59,708 bases of DNA from positions 1-59,708 of the forward strand of contig CANNCS010000008.1 in assembly GCA_947503115.1 (NCBI GenBank), written 5' to 3'. Source of the stretch: an uncultured Marivita sp. Its GTDB lineage: Bacteria > Pseudomonadota > Alphaproteobacteria > Rhodobacterales > Rhodobacteraceae. Positions 1 to 7,965 of this stretch are shown here, piece by piece (the stretch's first letter is position 1; the number at the start of each line of letters is the position of its first letter). The notes under the pieces were generated by a model. It saw nothing but the letters and a program-made list of their open reading frames with translations. It was not told the origin of the DNA and searched no databases. The position numbers and the translations under genes were made by a program.

Positions 1-47
1 AGATCGTCGGCGGTGAAGTCAGTGCGAAGGGAAACTTTGGCAGGCAT
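1..47 (-). CDS. N-terminus of a probable transposase (IS630-like?)
   Basis: Only the first 15 residues are present, beginning MPAKVSLRTDFTADDL. The ATG at 47 is preceded by a strong ribosome binding site (AAAGGAG, 6 bases upstream). The start resembles the N-terminus of one IS630 subgroup (a short basic lead-in, then R-x-D-[FY]-[ST]-A-x-[DE]-L), recalled from memory only. The position just inside a DNA segment that interrupts another gene supports a transposase. Too short for a firm call. Confidence 0.4.
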   Translation of the reverse strand, partial: MPAKVSLRTDFTADD

Positions 48-130
48 CGGAAACTCCTTTGCCGGCCATGGAATCAGCGCGCGGGCGAGCTGGGAACCTC
101 AGAAATCCCTAATGAGTCAGAAGCCAGCCC
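1..130 (-). mobile_element. End of an insertion sequence (left window edge)
   Basis: The left edge carries the 5' end of a minus-strand gene that starts at 47 and, inside it, about 80 bases of untranslated DNA up to the point where the neighbouring surface-protein gene loses its family pattern (roughly 125-135). A terminal non-coding stretch followed by an outward-reading transposase-like start is the usual layout of an IS end. The exact terminal repeat and target duplication cannot be fixed because the other end lies outside the window. The boundary is an inference. Confidence 0.5.
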
Positions 131-374
131 CTTTGGTATTAGTGGTGCCCGAATTGTTGGTGAAATCTGCCACCAACCCGGTCGACATGATGACACCTGT
201 ATCACCGGGAACCACACCCGGCGACACCGTGTCACCGCTGCTGTAAATCCCAGAAGACCGAAAATCACCCGAATAGGTTGCGCTGCTGACCGTGACACCA
301 GAGCCAAAGATCGCATTGGCCATCTGCAAAGCAGTGGCATTGATGTCGATTGGAAGTTCTTGCGCGATAGGCAT
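117..374 (-). pseudogene. Truncated choice-of-anchor-L-type surface protein, N-terminal fragment
   Basis: The 85-residue product starts MPIAQELPIDINATALQMAN and continues with FGSGVTV, SGIYSSGDTVSPG and GVIMSTGLVADF. This is the opening of the secreted 'choice-of-anchor L' domain family, whose members are normally several hundred residues long with C-terminal anchors or RTX repeats. After a Thr/Asn/Gly-rich stretch the frame runs into unrelated sequence and stops at 117. The likely cause is insertion of the IS whose transposase-like gene starts at 47. The ATG at 374 has an AAGGCGG element upstream; an ATG at 392 is also possible. There is no Sec signal peptide, which fits export by a type I system in intact relatives (inference). 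The fragment is probably not functional. Confidence 0.6.
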
Positions 375-505
375 GTGATGCCGCCTTGCCATTGACCAGT
401 TTCTTCACTGGTTTGCCTCGGCAAGACGGCAATCTTTTGTAGCAATTTAGTTAACTTTTGGGCAAACCTTCGGCAAGCTTTAGTATCTTTAGTTATTGCG
501 AGCGG

Positions 506-2425
506 CTACCCGCGCCCGCGTTTCTCAAATCGCGGCAGCATCGCTGAAAAGTCGCGGCCAAGGCCCTCTTCCTCTTCAACAAACTGTCGGTATAGCTCAG
601 TCGCTGCTTGCCCAAGAGGTGTGTCCGCGTCCGATGCGTCGGCGGCTTGCTGGCTCAATCGAAGGTCTTTGAGCATCAATTCCGAAGCAAAACCCGGTGC
701 ATAGCCATTGTCAGAGGGCGTTTTCGGCCCAATCCCCGGTGCCGGGCAATAGGCATTCATCGACCAGCTATAACCGGAAGATGTGCTGACCACATCGTAC
801 ATCGCTTGCCGATCAAGACCCAGCTTGTCCGCCAGTGCAAAGGCTTCACAGGTGGCAATCATGGTCACGCCTAGGATCATATTGTTGCAAATTTTTGCCG
901 CCTGACCATTGCCTGAGGAACCGCAATGAACCGACTTTTGACCCATTGTCTCAAATAGGGGCAGGGCGGTCTGGTAGGCCTCGTCCGATCCCCCAACCAT
1001 GAAGGTCAGCGTTCCCGCGGCCGCACCGCCAATACCACCGGATACGGGGGCATCCAAAGGTAACAAGCCAGCGGCTTCTGCATCGGCGGCCACAGCACGG
1101 GCGCTGTCCACGTCCACGGTCGAGCAGTCCAAAAGAACGGCCCCTTTGCGCATCGCCGGGATGATCTGAGCGGCCACCGCCCGCAGAATATCGCCGTTGG
1201 GCAGCATAGTGATGACCACATCAGCTTCTCGTGCCGCATCTTCGGCCGTACGCGCGGTTGATACACCGTCTACGGTCACGGTCGCCATGTCATAGCCCGT
1301 TACGTCGTGGCGGGCCTTGGCAAGGTTGGCGGCCATTGGCGCACCCATGTTACCCAAACCGATAAACCCAATTTTCATGCCTTGTGTGTTTCGCGCGAAG
1401 GTCAATTGCTCACCCTCGACCGGACGCAACATCTCTGTCACTTCGGCGTCTGGAACACCATCAAGGCTGTGACGCCAGTTCGGCGCTTTGTCTTTGGTTA
1501 TGATCGCAGCGCGGATGCCTTCGATGAAGTCTCCCTTTTCCATAGACCGCGAGGTGAACCGATACTCCAGCTCAAATGCGTTGCGAATATCAAGACTTTC
1601 AGAGCGCAAGCGGTGCAGGATTTCAAGCGTACACGCCATCGATAGCGGCGCATTTCGTGACAGCTTTGAAAAGGCCTCTTTTGCGAACTCGTCGCTTTCT
1701 TCACGCAGGGTGCGAACCACGTCCTTCAACGTACGGTCTGCAAACAGGCGATCGATCATTGGTTGTGCCGCCTGCAACCGCGAGGCCGGGGGTTGATTTG
1801 CCTCGGCATGGAGTGACGCGACATTGCCATCGGAACAGATCGAGGCCTTGACGCTGGGCCACGCGTCCTCAGGGATATAGAGATCGGCAAATCCGGCGAA
1901 AATCGCATCACCCGGTCCCATTCTGTCGGTGGTCAAACCAAGGTATTCACCAATCCGTCCAGGCGCGCGCGCCAGCAGATACGACCCGCCAACGTCGGGG
2001 ATCAGGCCGATCCCACACTCGGGCATCGCGATCTTGCTACTTTCGCCCACAACGCGGTGTGATCCGTGACAGCCCACGCCAACGCCGCCACCCATCGTGA
2101 AGCCCTGCAAAAAGCTGATGACCGGCTTTGGGTATTCAGCGACCAGCGCGTTCATCCGGTATTCATCTCTCCAGAACCGCTGACCGTATGCGTAGTCACC
2201 AGAGCTGCCCGTAGCGAACATTTCTGCGATATCGCCGCCAGAACAGAACGCCTTGTTGCCTTGGGCCTCAATCAGCACCAACTTGACAGTTGGATCAGAC
2301 CGCCACGCCCAAAGTGCGTTTTCGATGGCGAGGCACATCTCATATGTCAGGGCGTTCAGGGCCTTTGGTCGGTTCAGAGTGATGCGTCCGGCGTGGCCGT
2401 CTTGGCGAATGTAGATATCGGTCAT
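506..2425 (-). CDS. Fused 3-hydroxyisobutyryl-CoA hydrolase / 3-hydroxyisobutyrate dehydrogenase
   Basis: One open frame of 639 residues holds two complete enzymes. Residues 1-349 are a crotonase-fold 3-hydroxyisobutyryl-CoA hydrolase (FCSGGDIAEMF; oxyanion loop around GFTMGGGVGVG; PECGIGLIPDVGGSYLLAR). Residues 350-639 are a 3-hydroxyisobutyrate dehydrogenase with the NAD-binding GFIGLGNMGAPMAANL, the DAPVSGG substrate loop and the catalytic Lys in GQAAKICNNM. They catalyse successive steps of valine breakdown, from 3-hydroxyisobutyryl-CoA to methylmalonate semialdehyde. The dehydrogenase still has its own Met (ATG at 1378) and a possible AAGG site, and the hydrolase frame reads straight through. 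The codon CGA at 1393-1391, where separate genes would be expected to stop, is one transition from TGA. So this is either a real fusion or a recent stop loss, with possible internal re-initiation. The isobutyryl-CoA dehydrogenase lies immediately upstream on the same strand. Confidence 0.9.
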   Translation of the reverse strand: MTDIYIRQDGHAGRITLNRPKALNALTYEMCLAIENALWAWRSDPTVKLVLIEAQGNKAFCSGGDIAEMFATGSSGDYAYGQRFWRDEYRMNALVAEYPKPVISFLQGFTMGGGVGVGCHGSHRVVGESSKIAMPECGIGLIPDVGGSYLLARAPGRIGEYLGLTTDRMGPGDAIFAGFADLYIPEDAWPSVKASICSDGNVASLHAEANQPPASRLQAAQPMIDRLFADRTLKDVVRTLREESDEFAKEAFSKLSRNAPLSMACTLEILHRLRSESLDIRNAFELEYRFTSRSMEKGDFIEGIRAAIITKDKAPNWRHSLDGVPDAEVTEMLRPVEGEQLTFARNTQGMKIGFIGLGNMGAPMAANLAKARHDVTGYDMATVTVDGVSTARTAEDAAREADVVITMLPNGDILRAVAAQIIPAMRKGAVLLDCSTVDVDSARAVAADAEAAGLLPLDAPVSGGIGGAAAGTLTFMVGGSDEAYQTALPLFETMGQKSVHCGSSGNGQAAKICNNMILGVTMIATCEAFALADKLGLDRQAMYDVVSTSSGYSWSMNAYCPAPGIGPKTPSDNGYAPGFASELMLKDLRLSQQAADASDADTPLGQAATELYRQFVEEEEGLGRDFSAMLPRFEKRGRG

Positions 2426-2523
2426 GGTACTGGCCTGTCGTTGATCGAGTGAATGTATTCAAGCGGCTCATTCCCGCTTTTTCAGGGTAACTACACTTTA
2501 TGGCGAAACAATGCCGGTCAGTT

Positions 2524-3663
2524 CTACCGTGAAAGCATTTGGCGCGCCACGATCAGGCGCATGATTTCATTTGTTCCTTCGAGAATTTGGTGCACGCGCA
2601 GATCGCGGACCAGCTTTTCGATCCCGTAGTCGCTCAGATACCCATAGCCACCGTGCAATTGCAGACATTGATCCACAACCTTGGATCCGGTTTCGGTGAC
2701 GAACTTCTTGGCCATCGCGCAGAATTTGGTGGCGTCAGGCGCGCCAGTGTCCAACTTCCACGCGGCCTGCCGCAGGAAGGTTCGTGCGGCCTGCAATTCG
2801 ATTTCCATATCGGCCAGCCGGAACTGAAGCGCCTGGAACTGGTCGATGGATTTGCCGAAGGCTTTGCGCTCGGCCATGTAAGCGAGGGTCGAGGTCAGGC
2901 CAGTTTGAGCCGCTCCCAAAGAGCAGGCCGCGATGTTAAGCCGTCCGCCGTCCAGCCCGGCCATCGCGTATTTGAAACCCTGGCCTTCTTCGCCCAGCAG
3001 GTTCTCCGCCGGGATTTTACAATCGTCAAATTGCACCTGACGCGTCGGCTGCGACCGCCAGCCCATCTTGTCCTCAAGCCCGCCGAAACTCAGCCCGGGA
3101 GTACCGTCCTCGATCAGAACTGCCGATACGCCCTTAGGCCCGTCTTCACCCGTGCGCACCATGGAGACATAGAGATCAGAATAGCCGCCGCCCGAAATGA
3201 ACGCCTTGGTGCCGTTGAGCGTGTAACCTTCGTTGCTACGCTCGGCCCGCGTTTTCAGCGCCGCCGCGTCTGATCCACTGCCGGGCTCAGTCAGGCAGTA
3301 GCTGAGCACGGTTTCCATCGTCATCGCCTTGGGCAACACGCGCGCTTTCATGTCTTCACTGGCAAAGCTGTCGATCATCTTGGCGCACATGTTGTGGATC
3401 GACAGAAAGGCTGCGACCGAGGGGCAGGCCATCGAGAGCGCTTCAAACACCAGAGTCGCGTCCAGACGGCTCAGGCCCGATCCGCCGCTTTCCTCAGAAA
3501 CGTAAAGCCCTGCAAACCCGAGTTCGCCCAGCTGCGGCCACAACTCTTTCGGGATCGTTTCTTGCGCTTCCCAGTCGCGGGCATGTGGTGCGATATGCTC
3601 CTGCCCAAAGGCATGTGCCATGTCGAAAATGGCGGATTGTTCTTCTGTGAGGGCAAAATCCAT
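2524..3663 (-). CDS. Acyl-CoA dehydrogenase, probably isobutyryl-CoA dehydrogenase
   Basis: The 379-residue flavoprotein has the full acyl-CoA dehydrogenase layout: an N-terminal helical domain beginning MDFALTEEQ, the FAD/substrate signature around CLTEPGSGSDAAAL, and the C-terminal helical domain with the second signature QLHGGYGYL and the catalytic Glu in ILEGTNEIMR. Position of the catalytic base and context (next to the 3-hydroxyisobutyryl-CoA hydrolase/dehydrogenase, with mmsA nearby) point to oxidation of isobutyryl-CoA to methacrylyl-CoA in valine degradation, with electrons passed to ETF. A short/branched-chain acyl-CoA dehydrogenase of different specificity cannot be excluded from sequence alone. 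It ends 98 bases before the downstream fusion gene, so co-transcription is likely. Confidence 0.85.
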   Translation of the reverse strand: MDFALTEEQSAIFDMAHAFGQEHIAPHARDWEAQETIPKELWPQLGELGFAGLYVSEESGGSGLSRLDATLVFEALSMACPSVAAFLSIHNMCAKMIDSFASEDMKARVLPKAMTMETVLSYCLTEPGSGSDAAALKTRAERSNEGYTLNGTKAFISGGGYSDLYVSMVRTGEDGPKGVSAVLIEDGTPGLSFGGLEDKMGWRSQPTRQVQFDDCKIPAENLLGEEGQGFKYAMAGLDGGRLNIAACSLGAAQTGLTSTLAYMAERKAFGKSIDQFQALQFRLADMEIELQAARTFLRQAAWKLDTGAPDATKFCAMAKKFVTETGSKVVDQCLQLHGGYGYLSDYGIEKLVRDLRVHQILEGTNEIMRLIVARQMLSR

Positions 3664-3739
3664 CGCGCCGCTCCTCCCGTTGGATGCATGAATTGAACAA
3701 GTGTTTAATTGCGAACTGTTTCAGGACTTTTGCAAAAGG

Positions 3740-4867
3740 TCAAAGCCCGTCGTGGAACGCCGCGACCAAATGGCTTACCACTGCCTGCATCTGATCATCG
3801 CCATCTTTGCCCTCGGATTTGGCCTTGGCTGCCACTTCCCGTTGGCGGGTTGTCGCGTTACCTTGGGCAACAATTTCGCGGCTGTGTTCCAATTCGCGTA
3901 CACAGCGCAGAGTTTCCGCATCTTCTAGGACCAAGCCGATGAGCTCGTCATTGAGTTCGGCCATCGGTACGATCTCACCACGGCCAAAATCGATCAGACC
4001 ATCGCTCACACCATATCGCTGTGCCCGCCAGCGGTTTTCCCGGATGAGGAACGGGTCATATCGCCGCCAGCGTTGGTTGCGTACCCTCAGCCGCCAAAGC
4101 ATCCGCATCAGGCATTGGTTTATTGCCGCCAGTGTTAAGGTGTCCTCAAGCCGGGGTTGCACGTCCATGATGCGGGTCTCAAGCGTTGGGAACGCGTGCG
4201 ACGGACGCAGGTCCCACCAAATCTTGGAACTGTCCTCAATCACACCCAGATCGACCAGCACTTGCACGGACCGTTCGTATTCCGACCAATTGTCAAAGGT
4301 CGGCGGTAGCCCCGTGCGGGGAAGATTGTCGAAAACGGAAATCCGGTAGGACGCCAGGCCAGTGTCTTCGCCTTGCCAGAACGGTGATGAGGTGGACATC
4401 GCCAGCAGGTGCGGTAGAAAATAGGCCATCTGCCCCATAAGATCAGCCCGCAACGCGTCGTCGTCCAACCCGACATGGACATGCATCCCGCAGATCAGCA
4501 TCCGGCGGACCACACCGCCCAGGGCGTCCTGCAATGCGTTGTAACGGTCCTTGTTGGTGTGGTGCTGGTTCTTCCAATCGCCGAAAGGGTGGCAGGACGC
4601 CGCGATCGGGGCGAGGTTGTATGCTTTGGCACAGCGCGCCACGGTGCTGCGCAATCGTTTGAGGTCTTCGCGGGCCTCGCTGATGTCGGCGCACACTTTG
4701 GTGCCGATTTCGATCTGGCATTGCAGGAATTCCGGGCTGACTTGGTTTTCCAGTTCTGCCGCGCAGGCCTCCATCAATCCTTCTGGTGCCTGGGCCAAGG
4801 CCATGCTGTCCAGATCGACCAGCAGGTATTCCTCTTCGATCCCGATGCTGAATGCCGGTTCGCGCAT
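3740..4867 (-). CDS. Carboxylate-amine ligase, YbdK / GCS2 family
   Basis: The 375-residue protein belongs to the glutamate-cysteine ligase type 2 superfamily (YbdK-like): [10 protein letters not shown] at the N-terminus is the ATP/Mg-binding strand, CGMHVHVGL is the central conserved loop, and WWDLRPS and ETRIMDVQP are typical of the family. YbdK proteins show weak glutamate-cysteine ligase activity in vitro; their physiological substrate is mostly unknown, so no pathway is assigned. The tail after about residue 340 is charged. It lies 76 bases upstream of the acyl-CoA dehydrogenase on the same strand and could be read with it, but no functional link to valine degradation is evident. Confidence 0.85.
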   Translation of the reverse strand: MREPAFSIGIEEEYLLVDLDSMALAQAPEGLMEACAAELENQVSPEFLQCQIEIGTKVCADISEAREDLKRLRSTVARCAKAYNLAPIAASCHPFGDWKNQHHTNKDRYNALQDALGGVVRRMLICGMHVHVGLDDDALRADLMGQMAYFLPHLLAMSTSSPFWQGEDTGLASYRISVFDNLPRTGLPPTFDNWSEYERSVQVLVDLGVIEDSSKIWWDLRPSHAFPTLETRIMDVQPRLEDTLTLAAINQCLMRMLWRLRVRNQRWRRYDPFLIRENRWRAQRYGVSDGLIDFGRGEIVPMAELNDELIGLVLEDAETLRCVRELEHSREIVAQGNATTRQREVAAKAKSEGKDGDDQMQAVVSHLVAAFHDGL

Positions 4868-5035
4868 GGCACATCTCCCGTTCGTATCTCACCAAAATGA
4901 CCGTTCAGAGTACAAAAAGCAAAACCTGTTACTGCGTCATTGTGGTTGGCTTGGCCGGGTGGTTTTCAAAAGGAGTTAGTTTTTCGCAAAATCTGAAGTA
5001 ACGTCGTTAACATTATTGCCGACAAGGATTTAAAG

Positions 5036-5713
5036 ATGCCGACCATTTCCGATTACGCCCGTATGTCCAGTGGTGCCTATGACCGAACTCCGAGCGTTCC
5101 GCGCTGGACAGCGGCGGAGCCGATGTACGAACCCAACTCTGGTTTGCGCACTGTCATTTACACCGACGGCAGCGTCTTTGTTGTGGCCTTTCGTGGCACC
5201 GACAACGCGTCCGACCTTGTCGAAGATGCGCAGCTGACCCTCGGCATGAACACTGCAATGTACCCGATCGGAGAAGCCATCGCGGCCGGAGTAAAGAACC
5301 ACGGTACAGTTTATGTAACAGGCCATTCACTAGGGGGCGCTGTGGCTCAGGTGGTTGGTTCGCGAATGGGGTTGCCATTTGTCACATTTAACGCGCCTGG
5401 CGTGGCCATTCTCGCATCGCGCAACATGTGGAAAGCGAATTACCTTGCTGTGCAGGCGCGTGCCGCAGGCGCTTTGGCAAGCGCCATCTTCAACCCTCGG
5501 CAGGCTTTGCGCGATGCACAATCGGCCTTCAGCATCGCCAACGGAAAGAACTATCGGCTGAGTACGGATGTCGTCAGCAACACAGGTGTGCATTATGGCG
5601 ACGTCATCACCTTGCCCGCTGGAACCGCGAACCCTCTTGATGCGCACCGCATTACAACGATGATGTCGGTTTTGGATAGCGTGTCTTCGGGAAATCTGAG
5701 CTTTCCTGCGTGA
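5036..5713 (+). CDS. Class 3 lipase-like alpha/beta hydrolase
   Basis: The 225-residue protein shows the class 3 lipase core: VVAFRGTDN (oxyanion strand), then the nucleophile elbow GHSLGGAVAQ with the catalytic Ser, then FNAPGVA. The later Asp (STDVVSNTG region) and a His near the C-terminus (YGDVI or DAHRI regions) are candidates for the rest of the triad. There is no signal peptide, so the product is cytoplasmic or exported by a leaderless route. Substrate unknown; phospholipid or acylglycerol esters are typical of the family. The gene is isolated, divergent from the YbdK-type ligase (168-base gap), and faces the small gene at 5876-6307. Confidence 0.75.
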   Translation: MPTISDYARMSSGAYDRTPSVPRWTAAEPMYEPNSGLRTVIYTDGSVFVVAFRGTDNASDLVEDAQLTLGMNTAMYPIGEAIAAGVKNHGTVYVTGHSLGGAVAQVVGSRMGLPFVTFNAPGVAILASRNMWKANYLAVQARAAGALASAIFNPRQALRDAQSAFSIANGKNYRLSTDVVSNTGVHYGDVITLPAGTANPLDAHRITTMMSVLDSVSSGNLSFPA

Positions 5714-5875
5714 CGGTTCAATTCGGTGGGCGCAGCGCCTCAGTCAGCAGCGCGTCAAACAACACTGCGGTCAATCTCCGCATGGAGAACGCGGCCTAAT
5801 CGCATTCCTGAACAACAGCAATCAGGCGCGGGCGGAACAATTGTCTGTTCCAGGCCTGTGCCGCAGCTATTGTCG

Positions 5876-6307
5876 TCAAACACTATGTGCTTTGCTGTGT
5901 TCGAGAAGTGTTTCAATGCTGTCGAACGGCAACCCAAGCGCCACTAGCGCGTGATCTTCGTTTTCGACAACGATGGCCACCACGCCACTTTCCGGTGTCC
6001 ATCCGTTCTTCCCAAGGTTGGCTGCGTGCAATCCGACAGGCGTGTTTGCCAAATACACCATAAATGTCTCGATGCCGTGACTTGCCATGGTTTCCACTTT
6101 GGCCGCCTGAAGTTCCATGAACTTCGCGTAATCTCGATCAATATCGGTCAGACACGTCAGATCGACGAGATGCCTTAGGCCCGGGCCCGCCAAAGGATGC
6201 TTGGCGAATTCGGTAAGGGCTGCGGCTGTCTCGGACACCAACATTTGGCCCGTGTACTTTACGTAGACGAGGTTGTGCTCTGGAATGATCTGTACGGTGA
6301 CTGCCAC
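5876..6307 (-). CDS. Conserved small protein, SpoIIAA/STAS-like fold suspected
   Basis: A 143-residue soluble protein of unknown function. The pattern of strands and helices (VQIIPEHNLVYVKYTG, then a helix, then HLVDLTCLTDIDRD, then helices and another strand) resembles SpoIIAA-like or STAS-like proteins in bacteria, but no diagnostic motif is present. The start is a GTG at 6307 without an obvious Shine-Dalgarno site, and lies only about 14 bases downstream of the mmsA terminator on the same strand. Transcription must therefore come from a promoter within or upstream of that hairpin, or from read-through. The start is uncertain. Confidence 0.6.
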   Translation of the reverse strand: MAVTVQIIPEHNLVYVKYTGQMLVSETAAALTEFAKHPLAGPGLRHLVDLTCLTDIDRDYAKFMELQAAKVETMASHGIETFMVYLANTPVGLHAANLGKNGWTPESGVVAIVVENEDHALVALGLPFDSIETLLEHSKAHSV

Positions 6308-6320
6308 GGGACACTAACGT

Positions 6321-6346
6321 AAAAAGGGCGGATTTCTCCGCCCTTT
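6321..6346 (-). terminator. Rho-independent terminator of mmsA
   Basis: A 10-bp perfect stem (AAAGGGCGGA at 6323-6332 with its complement at 6337-6346, 4-base loop) is followed on the minus strand by five Ts. It lies 23 bases after the mmsA stop. Confidence 0.85.
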
Positions 6347-6368
6347 ATGATGTTATTTTAGTGGCAGA

Positions 6369-7868
6369 TCAATCCATTGCCTTAAAGTTGAATTCCCCAC
6401 CTTCTTTTATCCCCGAAGGCCAGCGCGATGTGATCGTTTTGGTACGGGTGTAGAACTTGAAACTGTCCGGGCCGTGTTGGTTCAAATCGCCGAACATGGA
6501 TTTTTTCCAGCCGCCAAACGTGTGGTACGCCAGCGGCACCGGGATCGGCACGTTGATGCCCACCATGCCGATGTTAACGCGATGCGCAAAGTCGCGGGCG
6601 GTGTCGCCATCGCGCGTGTAGATCGCTGTGCCGTTGCCGTATTCGTGGTCCATCGCCAGCTTGAGCGCCTCTTCGTAAGAACCTGCACGAACAGTGGACA
6701 ACACGGGGCCGAAGATCTCTTGCTTGTAGATGTCCATATCCGGCGTGACGCGGTCAAACAGGTGCGGACCAACGAAGAACCCGTCTTCATAGCCCTGAAG
6801 TTTGAAGTCGCGGTTGTCGACGACAAGCTCTGCACCCTGATCCACGCCTGATTGGATGAGACCAAGGATACGTTCCTTGGCTTCGCGTGTCACAACGGGG
6901 CCGAAATCCACATCGTCGCCATCGGTGTAGGGCGCGACGCGCAGTTTTTCGATCCGGGGGACCAGCGCGCTGATCAGACGATCTGCGGTATCCTCTCCGA
7001 CGGGTACCGCAACAGAGACCGCCATACAGCGTTCGCCTGCCGCACCGAAGCCGGCACCAACCAACGCATCGGCTGCTTGGTCCATATCCGCGTCGGGCAT
7101 GACGATCAGGTGGTTCTTGGCGCCGCCAAAGCACTGGGCGCGTTTGCCGTTCGCAGTGGCGCGGCTGTAGATGTATTGTGCGATCGGAGTGGAGCCCACG
7201 AAAGACACACCCTGAATGATCTCGTGATCCAACAGAGTATCCACCGCTTCTTTGGTGCCGTTCACGACCTGGAATACGCCCTTGGGCAGACCAGCTTCGA
7301 CAAACAGTTCCGCCAGCATCAGCGGTACCGAGGGATCACGCTCGGACGGCTTGAGAACCACGGCGTTGCCGCAGGCCAGTGCCGGGCCGACATGCCACAG
7401 CGGCATCATGGCCGGGAAGTTGAACGGCATGATCGACGCGACAACGCCCAGCGGCTGACGCATGGAATACATGTCGATGCCCGGGCCTGCGTCGTCGGTG
7501 TATTCGCCCTTCAGCATCTGCGGCGCGCCGATGCAGTATTCGATCACTTCCAGACCACGCTGAAGGTCACCCTTTGCGTCGGGGATCGTCTTGCCGTGTT
7601 CGCGGCTCAGCGCTTCGGCCAAAACATCCATGTCGCGGTTCATCAGCGCGACCATCTTCATCATCACTCGCGCACGGCGCTGAGGGTTAGTGGCGCCCCA
7701 TGCAACCTGTGCTTCGGCCGCGTCCTCGACAGCTTTGGACACCTCGGCAGGTGTGGCCAGCGGCAGTTTCGCCTGAACCTCACCGGTGGCCGGGTTGTAA
7801 ACGTCGCTAAAATTGCCTGACGTGCCCTTGACCTGCGCGCCGTTGATGAAATGCGTAAGCTCTTTCAT
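6369..7868 (-). CDS. mmsA: Methylmalonate-semialdehyde dehydrogenase (CoA-acylating)
   Basis: The 499-residue aldehyde dehydrogenase converts methylmalonate semialdehyde plus CoA and NAD to propionyl-CoA, the last valine-specific step. Visible features: substrate and NAD-binding region PFNFPAMMPLWHVGPALACG, VGSTPIAQYIY, and the catalytic Cys in GAAGERCMAVSVAV, which is the family pattern for MmsA rather than simple aldehyde dehydrogenases. The Met at 7868 (MKELTHFINGAQV) was chosen because it fits the family length and has GGGAGA 6 bases upstream; the open frame extends further but into the divergent regulator. A hairpin terminator follows. The divergent LysR-type gene at 7966 shares its promoter region and is a good candidate for its regulator. 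Confidence 0.95.
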   Translation of the reverse strand: MKELTHFINGAQVKGTSGNFSDVYNPATGEVQAKLPLATPAEVSKAVEDAAEAQVAWGATNPQRRARVMMKMVALMNRDMDVLAEALSREHGKTIPDAKGDLQRGLEVIEYCIGAPQMLKGEYTDDAGPGIDMYSMRQPLGVVASIMPFNFPAMMPLWHVGPALACGNAVVLKPSERDPSVPLMLAELFVEAGLPKGVFQVVNGTKEAVDTLLDHEIIQGVSFVGSTPIAQYIYSRATANGKRAQCFGGAKNHLIVMPDADMDQAADALVGAGFGAAGERCMAVSVAVPVGEDTADRLISALVPRIEKLRVAPYTDGDDVDFGPVVTREAKERILGLIQSGVDQGAELVVDNRDFKLQGYEDGFFVGPHLFDRVTPDMDIYKQEIFGPVLSTVRAGSYEEALKLAMDHEYGNGTAIYTRDGDTARDFAHRVNIGMVGINVPIPVPLAYHTFGGWKKSMFGDLNQHGPDSFKFYTRTKTITSRWPSGIKEGGEFNFKAMD

Positions 7869-7880
7869 GATCAGTCTCCC

Positions 7881-7956
7881 TTTTGCAGGCAGCATAGCCT
7901 TGCAAAAATGCGGAGCAAAGGGGCAATATCCCAAATACGTTTTGCAAAATTGCAAA
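7881..7956. promoter_or_regulatory. Divergent mmsA/lysR promoter region with two TTTGCA inverted repeats
   Basis: The 97-base gap between the divergent starts holds two related inverted repeats: TTTTGCA (7881-7887) with TGCAAAA (7901-7907), and TTTGCAA (7941-7947) with TTGCAAA (7950-7956). Interrupted dyads of this T-n-A type are what LysR-type regulators bind. The second dyad ends 9 bases before the regulator's ATG, so it could serve autorepression. The role is inferred. Confidence 0.55.
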
Positions 7957-7965
7957 GGCTTCGAG

